In this document: positions 44,879 to 52,059 of the stretch, piece by piece
Position numbering within the stretch: position 1 is the stretch's first letter
Layout of the letters: every line of letters begins with the position of its first letter
Assembly (NCBI GenBank): GCA_039029395.1
Contig: JBCCGG010000005.1
Coordinates: 122,033 to 186,032 of the forward strand
Direction: 5' to 3'
Source: JBCCGG01 sp039029395
GTDB lineage: Bacteria > Pseudomonadota > Alphaproteobacteria > Kiloniellales > JAKSDN01
Length of the DNA stretch: 64,000 nt
Notes under the pieces: model-generated
Databases searched by the model: none
What the model was told of the DNA's origin: nothing
What the model saw: the letters and a program-made list of their open reading frames with translations, nothing else
Program-made: the position numbers and the translations under genes

Positions 44879-45928
44879 CTACCAGGTAGTCTGTAAGGAT
44901 TCAGGAAGGCTGGCAGTACTTTCCGGCTCGGGACCAATGGGGGCTTTTCCTGTCGCTCGCGACAAGGCCACAAAGAGTGTCGCGCTTGGGATGCCGGATA
45001 GAGGCAAGCTTTTCTCGGATTCAAAAGCCATCAGGGCTTCCCTACTTTGCTGGCCCCAGATACCGTCGACCGCGGCCTTGTAGAAACCGAGTTCGCTCAG
45101 AAGCACCTGAAACGCGCGCGCTTGTGCGGCCGGATCCATTTGTCTGAATTGATCCACCGCGTCTTTGCTGGCATGGGGCGTAGACCAAGCCGTCTCAAGG
45201 CAGCTGCGGTAGTCGAGTTGGTAGTAATCTGCGATGTGAATCATGACGGCAGCCTCGGTGACTTGCCGCTGCGCCATCTGAGTTCCCTCAACGTTGGCGC
45301 CGTTCAACGAGATCGCACCGGCGTACTTTCCATCGTCAATCAGCAGATCGGCCTCGCCTGTGCTCGTGCGGACCACCACGCCTACGCCCGAGGCATGGAT
45401 CACGACGCCGTCGATCGACGTCGTGAAATCGCCGGCAATAAGGTCGAAAGCCTGATCGCCACCGATCGCAAAGGCAGCATCGCCGACGGACACCTCAATC
45501 GCCAGCCCGCGGTCGGCCCCCCGTCGGTCAAGTTGTGTCCAGGCACCGCTGAACACGAGCAGGTCTGTGCCGGGGCGCCGCTGCATGGGGCTGGTGTCGG
45601 TTTCGATCAGCACCCGAATTCGGTTGGTTTCCAGACGCTTGACCGCTGTTCGGATCCACCACGCGCCACCGCGGCTCAATCCGCGCTGGCGGAAGAACCG
45701 CGGCACCGTCCGATCCGGGATGGCCTCGACATAGATGTCGAGGGCGCGCGCCGAATCCGCCTCGATCAACCTGCCCAAGCATTGCAGGGCGACGGAGTGT
45801 TGGGTTCTGATCGATGAAACCGCGGCGCTTGCCTGAAAGGCCTCTACCCCGGGATCGACCACCGTGCAGCCCGCCGTCAGGCAGATCGCGAGAACCGCAC
45901 CGACGTAATTGGTTTCTTTCGTACTCAT
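44879..45928 (-). CDS. Lipoprotein with peptidoglycan-binding domain
   Basis: 349 residues. The signal peptide ends in a lipobox (CLTAGC), so the mature protein is lipid-anchored at Cys21. The middle (ALDIYVEAIPDRTVPRF, FSGAWTQLDRRG, GDFTTSIDG) faintly recalls the CsgG/HfaB-type fold, but this is weak. The C-terminus is a PG_binding_1-type repeat (LLSELGFYKAAVDGIWGQQSREALMAFE). It lies 109 bases behind the degenerate ABC protein on the same strand, so it may belong to the ECF-controlled envelope cluster. Confidence 0.75.
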   Translation of the reverse strand: MSTKETNYVGAVLAICLTAGCTVVDPGVEAFQASAAVSSIRTQHSVALQCLGRLIEADSARALDIYVEAIPDRTVPRFFRQRGLSRGGAWWIRTAVKRLETNRIRVLIETDTSPMQRRPGTDLLVFSGAWTQLDRRGADRGLAIEVSVGDAAFAIGGDQAFDLIAGDFTTSIDGVVIHASGVGVVVRTSTGEADLLIDDGKYAGAISLNGANVEGTQMAQRQVTEAAVMIHIADYYQLDYRSCLETAWSTPHASKDAVDQFRQMDPAAQARAFQVLLSELGFYKAAVDGIWGQQSREALMAFESEKSLPLSGIPSATLFVALSRATGKAPIGPEPESTASLPESLQTTW

Positions 45929-46037
45929 GACTTGTTTTACTCCCGATTTGAGCGGTGATATCGCAAGGCGATGAAGCAGGATCGGGTCGGCTGTGGCCGG
46001 GACTGAGAGCCGTGCCGGGGCCTTGAGCCGTCAGCAG

Positions 46038-47501
46038 CTAAACCGCGTGTCGCTCGAAGTCATTCCCGATTGCAGGACCATCGGCCGGAGTGCCCGGCTC
46101 CAGGGTAACGTCGCCCGCGACGAGCCGAACATGAACCTTGAAGCGCTCCGGCAGAGCACGCAGCAACCGTCGCCCCTCGGCATCGATCAAAAGGACGGGC
46201 GTGTTGACCGCTAGTGCACATGCGCCCAGTGCCAGGGCGCGGGCCAGCGAGAGCCGAGCGCGTTGCCCTTCTGCGAGAAAGGGTCGGCCGGGCGAAAGGC
46301 GCGAATCGAGACCTTGGGGAAAGAGCTCATCGTCGAACAGTCCGCAGAACGCGGCGATCTCCGCCACGAGCTCGTCATCGCCGCGGTGCCGCCCGCTGAT
46401 ATCGATGTTCCGACGCAAGGACCGGCGCAGCAAGGGTGCGTCGGCCGTGACCAGGGTCGCGTTAGCGCCGATCCTGCGCCAAACCTGGTCCGGCGGCCCG
46501 TGCAGAACCTCGAGGCCCGATCCATCGTCAGGTGCCGCCGGCAGGTCTGGCGAAGGGCGCGTGAGCCTTCTACCGAGGCCGGACGCCAGGCGCTCGCGTG
46601 CCACCGCGTAGGTGGCGCGGTACTCCAGCGCCCGTAAGGCCTGGCGCAACGGGGCGACGGCAAGCCCGACCAGCAGCAGGAAGCCCAGTGACTCCGCTTT
46701 CAAGGGCACCTGTGCGGCAAGCGCCAAGATCACAGCGCTCGGCAACAACGCCTCCGGCAGGGCGCGCCATGTGGCGGCGATCCGCATGCGCCGGAGCTGC
46801 AGCCGGTTGAGCGAAAAGCTGAGACGGTCAACGCGTTTGCGGTGCCGTGACAGCTGGCCGAAAGTCTTCAGCACGCCGAGCGCAAGCAGCGACTCGCCAA
46901 GAAGAGCGGCCAGCTTTCCCCTCACCTTTCTGACCTCGGCGACTCGCTGGGTAAGCGGCAGAAGGGATAGCAGCGCACCAAGGCCGATCGTCAGGGCGGG
47001 GAGAAGGATTGCGAGCGCGTGCATGGGGGACATGGTGGCCACGGCCGCCACGCAGCCGGCGAAGGACAAGAGTGCAACGCAGCTCCGCGCGATGCCGAGC
47101 CCGACCCAGTTCTTGAGCGCCGCAAGGTCGTTCATCATGCGGCTCATGGCCACGCCATGAGAACTGACAGTGGTTTCCGCGGCCAGTCCGTCGAACAGCG
47201 CAAGCCGGACCTGAGCGACGTAGTCGAGGCCGAGGCTCTCCGCGTCGAGCAGCTCCAGAACGCGCAGAAGAATCAGGAGCAGAGCCAGAAGCGTGAGCAG
47301 AGCGGTCGCTTTAGGAAGCGGCAACTGCGCGCTGTTGAGGATCGCGAAAGGCAAGGCAAGCGCCAGTGCCGCTTGGGCCATGCCATTGCCAAGCATCCGG
47401 ACGAAGAGGGTCTTGCGCCGGCCGGCGAGTAACATGGGAAAAGCAGCCGGAGCATCGGTGCCGGGCTTTCTGTCGCGCTTAAGCGATGGCGCCTTGGCCA
47501 T
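46038..47501 (-). CDS. ABC-exporter-like protein with degenerate nucleotide-binding domain
   Basis: 487 residues. The N-terminal 300 are an exporter-type membrane domain (several hydrophobic helices, SRMMNDLAALKNWVGLGIARS loop). The C-terminal part still follows the NBD course (SLRRNIDISGRHRGDDELVAEI, LDSRLSPG, RARLSLARAL), but Walker A is missing, the signature reads LAEGQ instead of LSGGQ, and the Walker B region VLLIDAEG lacks the catalytic Glu after Asp. It cannot hydrolyse ATP in the normal way. It starts 12 bases after the P-loop gene and shares its promoter. Confidence 0.8.
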   Translation of the reverse strand: MAKAPSLKRDRKPGTDAPAAFPMLLAGRRKTLFVRMLGNGMAQAALALALPFAILNSAQLPLPKATALLTLLALLLILLRVLELLDAESLGLDYVAQVRLALFDGLAAETTVSSHGVAMSRMMNDLAALKNWVGLGIARSCVALLSFAGCVAAVATMSPMHALAILLPALTIGLGALLSLLPLTQRVAEVRKVRGKLAALLGESLLALGVLKTFGQLSRHRKRVDRLSFSLNRLQLRRMRIAATWRALPEALLPSAVILALAAQVPLKAESLGFLLLVGLAVAPLRQALRALEYRATYAVARERLASGLGRRLTRPSPDLPAAPDDGSGLEVLHGPPDQVWRRIGANATLVTADAPLLRRSLRRNIDISGRHRGDDELVAEIAAFCGLFDDELFPQGLDSRLSPGRPFLAEGQRARLSLARALALGACALAVNTPVLLIDAEGRRLLRALPERFKVHVRLVAGDVTLEPGTPADGPAIGNDFERHAV

Positions 47502-47513
47502 GATCAGTCTCCC

Positions 47514-48569
47514 TCAGGCGGTGGCCGGTAGGCAGACAGCAGGCGTTGGCCTCAACAAACCGGCAACCACGTCCTGGTCTTGCAGCCGGTCTGGCATCAA
47601 CACGGGGAGATCGAGAGTCGCGGCGACCTCACGAACCGCCAAGGGGGACTGAGTGAAAGCGCCCGACACTGCCTGTAGCGGAAGCCCGAAGCGCCTCAGC
47701 CAATCAGCTCCGGCTTGGGCGCCCATGGCATCTTGAGCAGCGAAAACAAGGCTCGTGAGCATCGCCTGGAACGGCGCCATTTGAAGGATCTCAGCGGTTT
47801 CCTGTTGCAGCAGGCCATCGGCCAATTCGAGCACGATGACATCGGCGCCGGCCGCCTCGGCATCGGCGAACAGCCGGCCGACCCCCTCGAAGATGCGCTC
47901 AACCGGCGCGCGGTAAGTCGAGGCGAAGCCGACATCCGTGAAGTCGCCTACGTGGTGGGCGCCGGAGTCCCTATAGAACCAAAGGTCTCCACCGGCGCCT
48001 GTCCCGGTCACCTTGATCGCCGCGACCCGATGCCCCACCCGGGAGAGGCCGCGCACCAGCGCGGCGATGGTATGGGTCTTGCCCGCGTTCATGGAGGTGC
48101 CGCACACCGCCAGGACAGGCAGGCGGGTCGCGCGCTTCGCCACCTTCAAGGCGTAGTGCGAAAGATTGATACGGGATCCATCCTCCTTGCAGACCGCGCC
48201 CAGAATCCACAGGCGCGTCGCAGGCTTCATGCGCCTGTGCATGGCGCGCACCTGACCGGCGATGCCGCCGGCCGCGGTCAGGTGGGCCGGTCCGGCCGAC
48301 GTCGGGCAGTCGGCCTCGAACTGATCCGGCGCGTACCGCGCGCCGCACGCGAGCAGCACTTCGTCGCCGGCAAAGAGCATAGCGCGGCGCCCGTCTGGCC
48401 GCTCGAGTCTCGAGTGATGACCGAGCTCCTCCACATGCGCGAGAACCAAATCGCCGGACACAAGATCGCCGGCCCCTGTCTCGAGCCACGCGATATGCTC
48501 AGGCTTGACCCGGCGCGTGACGAAGGAAGGCTTGACTGTGGAAAGATAAGCCTGATCGATCGGATGCAT
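47514..48569 (-). CDS. P-loop protein (BioD/MobB-like) with unfamiliar N-terminal domain
   Basis: About 351 residues. The C-terminal half has an intact P-loop, CGTSMNAGKTHT, and further residues (IKVTGTGAGGD, VIVLELADGLLQQET) like SIMIBI-class NTPases such as dethiobiotin synthetase or MobB, with some likeness to DUF1611. The N-terminal 170 residues are not recognised. The start is set at the ATG at 48569 because the ECF-type promoter at 48623-48647 would lie inside any longer version; GGGAG precedes it. Function unknown. Confidence 0.8.
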   Translation of the reverse strand: MHPIDQAYLSTVKPSFVTRRVKPEHIAWLETGAGDLVSGDLVLAHVEELGHHSRLERPDGRRAMLFAGDEVLLACGARYAPDQFEADCPTSAGPAHLTAAGGIAGQVRAMHRRMKPATRLWILGAVCKEDGSRINLSHYALKVAKRATRLPVLAVCGTSMNAGKTHTIAALVRGLSRVGHRVAAIKVTGTGAGGDLWFYRDSGAHHVGDFTDVGFASTYRAPVERIFEGVGRLFADAEAAGADVIVLELADGLLQQETAEILQMAPFQAMLTSLVFAAQDAMGAQAGADWLRRFGLPLQAVSGAFTQSPLAVREVAATLDLPVLMPDRLQDQDVVAGLLRPTPAVCLPATA

Positions 48570-48622
48570 GATTTGATTCTCCCAATAGGCGCTGTCATGT
48601 TTCGCTGATGCGATGTCATGAA

Positions 48623-48647
48623 AACGCGCCGGTGGGAGGATTATTCC
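48623..48647 (-). promoter_or_regulatory. ECF-type promoter of the P-loop/ABC-like genes
   Basis: On the minus strand GGAATAA starts at 48647 and CGTT ends at 48623 (GGAAT, 16 bases, CGTT), preceded by a C/G as in the two other copies near 50.45 kb. It lies 54 bases upstream of the P-loop gene's ATG, a normal distance. Confidence 0.75.
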
Positions 48648-48750
48648 AATCAACACCGATTCTTTTTCAATCTGTTGAGAGGATTCTTAAGGGTCCCCAG
48701 ATGGCCGGACCAAATGGGTGACATAGTGGGGACCGATGTCCCTGCTCTGC

Positions 48751-50403
48751 TCAGTAACAGCCCGCGCGCGGCGTCCTCAGGAGACCATGGCCGTAAACGT
48801 CGTCCCGACCCACCTCGCCCAAGTCCATCGCCGTGCCGGCGAGCAGCGCGCGCGCCTTATCCGGATCGCCTCTGGTCTCCGCCCTGGCACGAAGCAAGGC
48901 CGCGACCACGAATGGCACGGCAAAGCTGCTGCCGGTCCAGGTCTTACTGTCCCCTTTAGAACCGACCGAGAGAATTCCCACACCCGGTGCGGCGATCTCC
49001 ACGTAGGCGCCGCGGGTGCCGTTTCGGTAGGAGCGACGGCGCCGGTCGACAGCAGCAACAGCCATGACTTCCGGATAGGCTGCCGGGTAGGCAGGCGCCG
49101 CACCGGCACCCCCATTGCCGGCCGCCGCGACCAGATTGGCGCGGTGCGAGGCGGCGCGAACGCCGAAGGCCAGGGCTGCGTTCGGCGGCCCTTCGATGCT
49201 CATCGCGATGACCCGAGCGCGTTGAGCGACCGCCCAATCCAAGGCTCGCAGGATCGCGACGGCGTCGGCCTGGGGTTCGCCCTCAATGTCCCGGAAGGCC
49301 TGGGCTGCGAGCAGGCGCGCGCCGGGCGCGAGCGGAGGAGCCCAAGGCGCGGTTTCGCCCACCAGGAGCGCGGCAATCGCCGTGCCGTGATCCGAGATGG
49401 CTGGCACGGCGTCCTCGGGAAGAAAGCTCCTGCTGCGGATGCTGGCGCCGCGCAGCGCCTCGTGATCCAAGGCGACCGCCGTGTCGATGATGGCGATCGG
49501 CGCGCCCCGGACGCAAGCGTTGGCGGCCAGCTGGTCCATGCCAATCTGGCGCCGGTCCCAACAAATAGCCGCCTCGCAGGGCGCGCTGCCCGGTCGATAG
49601 AGGTGGTTGAGCTCGAAGGTCAGCCCGGGGGCGAGCGGCCGGGCGATCTCTAAGGCGTCCTCGCCAGACAAACCTACGGGCTGGGCAAGCCGCGTCACCG
49701 TCGTACCGAGCGCGACTAGGGAGTCCTCCGAGAGGATTCGAAAGCCAGCATCGTTCAGCGCTGCGCGCTCCTGCGGCAAAAGCGCTTGCGGGCCGAAGAC
49801 GAAGATCTCCCGTTGCAAAAAGTCCCGGTTGCCGCCGGATTGATCGCCGAATAGATCGAACAGGCCCTCAAGGGCGCCCTCGACGGCAGAACTCAGATCG
49901 CCATCGTCGTCGCCCTCGTTGGCATCGTCGTCATCGTCACCGGCGTCATCTCCGTCCTCATTGCCGTCATCTCCACCATCATCACTGTCGCCGTCATCTC
50001 CACCGTCATCCCCGCCATCGCCATCGTCTCCACCGGCACCATCATCACCGCCGCCGTCGCCATCGCCGTCTCCACCGCCATCGCCGCCGTCTCCACTGCC
50101 ATCGCCGCCGTCTCCACCGCCATCGCCGCCGTCTCCACCGCCATCGCCGCCGTCACCACCCCCATCGCCGCCGTCCCCACCGCCATCGCCGCCGTCCCCA
50201 CCGCCATCGCCGCCGTCTCCACCACCATCGCCGCCGTCTCCACCACCGCCATCGCCCCCTCCGCCGTCACCCCCGCCACCGTCGCCGCCGTCGCCGCCGT
50301 CCGCGGCAGCCTCGGAAACCGCCACAAATATGCTGCTCGGGATCAGCTCCGGCACGACGATCAGGCCAAGTCCAAGGGCGAGCAGAGCAAGCAAACGGCA
50401 CAT
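48751..50403 (-). CDS. Subtilase (S8 serine peptidase) with long Gly/Asp-rich tract
   Basis: 550 residues. An N-terminal hydrophobic segment (LLALLALGLGLIVVPELIP) is a signal or anchor. Residues about 35-170 are almost only Gly and Asp in a repeated seven-residue unit, then an acidic stretch. The S8 domain follows with Asp near 304 (AIIDTA), His near 338 (DHGTAIAALL) and Ser near 493 (GSSFAVPFV). It is secreted or membrane-attached. Its promoter is an ECF-type one shared back to back with the sigma gene, and AAGGA precedes the ATG. Confidence 0.88.
   Translation of the reverse strand: MCRLLALLALGLGLIVVPELIPSSIFVAVSEAAADGGDGGDGGGGDGGGGDGGGGDGGDGGGDGGDGGGDGGDGGGDGGDGGGDGGDGGGDGGDGGGDGGDGSGDGGDGGGDGDGDGGGDDGAGGDDGDGGDDGGDDGDSDDGGDDGNEDGDDAGDDDDDANEGDDDGDLSSAVEGALEGLFDLFGDQSGGNRDFLQREIFVFGPQALLPQERAALNDAGFRILSEDSLVALGTTVTRLAQPVGLSGEDALEIARPLAPGLTFELNHLYRPGSAPCEAAICWDRRQIGMDQLAANACVRGAPIAIIDTAVALDHEALRGASIRSRSFLPEDAVPAISDHGTAIAALLVGETAPWAPPLAPGARLLAAQAFRDIEGEPQADAVAILRALDWAVAQRARVIAMSIEGPPNAALAFGVRAASHRANLVAAAGNGGAGAAPAYPAAYPEVMAVAAVDRRRRSYRNGTRGAYVEIAAPGVGILSVGSKGDSKTWTGSSFAVPFVVAALLRARAETRGDPDKARALLAGTAMDLGEVGRDDVYGHGLLRTPRAGCY
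50071..50238. repeat. Eight tandem 21-bp units coding the Gly/Asp repeat
   Basis: Eight near-identical 21-base units (plus-strand form TCCACCGCCATCGCCGCCGT plus C) encode GDGGDGG on the minus strand. Less regular Gly/Asp coding continues on both sides from about 49910 to 50305. Length changes by slippage are likely. Open frames on other strands here are by-products of the repeat. Confidence 0.9.
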
Positions 50404-50440
50404 GGGGAGAGTCCTTGCAAATATCTCAGTTGCCGGTCAC

Positions 50441-50466
50441 AACGCTCCTTGAGCCAAGTTTATTCC
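50441..50466 (-). promoter_or_regulatory. ECF-type promoter of the subtilase gene
   Basis: Minus strand: GGAAT begins at 50466 and CGTT ends at 50441 with 17 bases between, followed 37 bases later by the protease ATG. Its -35 element is one arm of the palindrome at 50460-50483. Confidence 0.75.
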
Positions 50467-50483
50467 ATAGCGCGATGGAATAA
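50460..50483. promoter_or_regulatory. Perfect palindrome made of two opposed ECF -35 elements
   Basis: TTATTCCAT, six bases, then ATGGAATAA: 9-base perfect arms. The left arm is the -35 of the leftward protease promoter, the right arm the -35 of the rightward sigma promoter. It could simply be back-to-back promoters, or also an operator. Confidence 0.75.
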
Positions 50484-50501
50484 GCGGCCCAATTGAGCGT
50501 T
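50477..50501 (+). promoter_or_regulatory. ECF-type promoter of the sigma/anti-sigma genes
   Basis: GGAAT at 50477-50481, 16 bases, CGTT at 50498-50501, then the sigma ATG at 50533. It matches the two leftward copies in GGAATAA and GCGTT, which suggests autoregulation by this sigma factor. Confidence 0.75.
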
Positions 50502-50532
50502 ATCCTCGAGTGATCGGGTGCGTGGGTCAAGC

Positions 50533-51033
50533 ATGAGCGATGACATCAAGGCTGAGATCGCCGCCCTGGTTCCACGCCTCAGGCGGTTCGCCTACGCGAT
50601 CTGCGGAAACCGTGAAGAGGGAGATGATCTGGTGCAGACAGCCTGCCTAAAGGCGCTGAGCCGACTGGATCAATACAAGCCCGGCACGAAGCTTGACAGC
50701 TGGATGTTTCGCATCGTCCAGAATGCTTTTATCGATTCGCGGCGCCGTCGAAAACCCTTGAGCGAGGTCCCTGATCCGGCGTTTTTCGAACGGCAGTCCG
50801 ATCACGGCCGAGCCGCGGATCAGAGTGAGCATCGGCTGCTGCTCGCCAAGGTGCGCAGAGAGATCGCAACGCTGCCCGAGCAGCAGCGCGCGGTGATCGC
50901 CCTGATCGCCGTCGAGGGCTGCTCCTACAAGGAAGCCGCCGCGATCCTTGACGCGCCGATCGGCACGGTGATGAGCCGCTTGGCCCGCGCACGCGCGCGG
51001 CTTCTTCCCTTGCTCGCGGGGACTAGGCCATGA
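50533..51033 (+). CDS. ECF-type sigma factor
   Basis: About 166 residues: region 2 (LRRFAYAICGNREEGDDLVQTACLKALSRLDQY, LDSWMFRIVQNAFIDSRRRR) and region 4 (LPEQQRAVIALIAVEGCSYKEAAAILDAPIGTVMSRLARARARL). It directs RNA polymerase to a small set of promoters. Overlaps the anti-sigma gene by four bases. The ATG at 50533 is preferred over an upstream GTG. It has similarities to EcfG-class factors, but the partner here is a membrane anti-sigma protein. Confidence 0.93.
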   Translation: MSDDIKAEIAALVPRLRRFAYAICGNREEGDDLVQTACLKALSRLDQYKPGTKLDSWMFRIVQNAFIDSRRRRKPLSEVPDPAFFERQSDHGRAADQSEHRLLLAKVRREIATLPEQQRAVIALIAVEGCSYKEAAAILDAPIGTVMSRLARARARLLPLLAGTRP

Positions 51034-51773
51034 CCAAGGACTGGAGCGAACAGGAGATCGCCGCGCTGGTCGACGGCGCCCTGGACGACCCGCAAGAGGC
51101 CGAACGGCTGCGGCGACTGATAGCGCGCGATCCGGATGCGCGTGCCTATGCCGATCAGATCGGAAAATCCAACGACCTCTTGCGCGAGGCCTTCGACGCG
51201 CCGCTCGACGAGCCAGTGCCCGCAGCCATTCAAGCCGCGATCTACGGGGAGCCGGGTAAGGTCGCAGTCTTGGAACGGCCGGGCGCGGTCAGACGTTGGG
51301 TCCCGGCTGCCCTGGCTGCCAGCGTGGCCCTCGCCGTCGGGCTCAGTCTCGGGGTGTTCTTCGGCGGAAGCGATGAGCGCATCATCGCCGCGCTCGGCAA
51401 CGCGCCCCCGGACGGTCCGCTGCACCGTGCTCTGGAAACTCTTCCCAGCGGGACGATCTCTGAAGCCGGCGTGCAGCCCATGCTGAGCTTCCACGACGAG
51501 GCCGGCCGGCCGTGTCGGGAGTTCGACGTGATCGGTGAGTTGCCTGATGAGCTGGAATTCGGAATCGCCTGCCGCAGCGCCGAGGGACGCTGGCACGTGG
51601 AGATCGTCGTCACGGCGCCGGTGACTGAGCCGGGACCGGACGGCTACGCCACGGCATCCGGGGCGGCCGCGACAGCGCTCGAAAGCATGCTCGACGCCTT
51701 GGGCGCCGGCCCCGCGATGACGCCGGAGGCCGAAGCGGAGCAGCTCAAGAACAGTTGGTCGGACGCAAAGTGA
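51030..51773 (+). CDS. Membrane-bound anti-sigma factor
   Basis: 247 residues. The cytoplasmic N-terminal part (EIAALVDGALDDPQEAERLRRLIARDP) follows the usual anti-sigma start and reads further like family members (LLREAFDAPLDEPVP). There is one membrane helix (VPAALAASVALAVGLSLGVFF, about 90-112), then a 130-residue outside domain with two Cys (GRPCREF, FGIACRS) that could form a disulfide. No zinc-binding HxxxCxxC is present. It presumably holds the sigma factor until an envelope signal arrives. Confidence 0.88.
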   Translation: MTKDWSEQEIAALVDGALDDPQEAERLRRLIARDPDARAYADQIGKSNDLLREAFDAPLDEPVPAAIQAAIYGEPGKVAVLERPGAVRRWVPAALAASVALAVGLSLGVFFGGSDERIIAALGNAPPDGPLHRALETLPSGTISEAGVQPMLSFHDEAGRPCREFDVIGELPDELEFGIACRSAEGRWHVEIVVTAPVTEPGPDGYATASGAAATALESMLDALGAGPAMTPEAEAEQLKNSWSDAK

Positions 51774-51794
51774 GTGGCCCAATACAATAGCGTG

Positions 51795-51825
51795 TGATCA
51801 ATGGTCCTGTCCAAACCATTGATCA
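51795..51825. terminator. Hairpin between the anti-sigma gene and the convergent B12 operon
   Basis: TGATCAATGGT and ACCATTGATCA form a perfect 11-bp inverted repeat around nine bases. No T tract follows on either side. A two-way transcription barrier or protein site is possible. The remaining bases to 52059 hold a tandem TAGAAACAAG pair (about 51993-52012) and no gene. Confidence 0.5.
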
Positions 51826-52059
51826 AGTCCGGACGTAAGCGTGCTGATGCCCTGGCGATCTTGTAAACCAGAATTGGATATCTTTTGGTTTGGATTGATC
51901 GCATCTGGCGCGTGGCGACAAAGAGCGTGCCATGGAACGGTGCGGCACTCATGCGGTCACCCACTGGGAACGATAATGGAGACCGCCGACCTGTAGAAAC
52001 AAGTAGAAACAAGACTTCAATGCCGGATTCGACGGGCAGGCACTATCCGTGCGCCCTGG

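Noticed and set aside
46041..46066. GGAAT ... CGGTT as a fourth ECF promoter for the lipoprotein gene
   Set aside because: The -10 is CGGT rather than CGTT and it lies inside the preceding gene; mentioned only as a weak possibility.
50071..50238. Tandem repeats as a possible CRISPR array
   Set aside because: Units are head to tail with no spacers and encode a protein repeat.
49893..50452. Long open frames on the other strand and frame over the Gly/Asp repeat (Ser/Pro-rich and Thr/Ala/Met-rich products)
   Set aside because: They arise from the 21-bp repeat being free of stops in several frames; they lack other support, and the subtilase frame has signal, catalytic triad and promoter.
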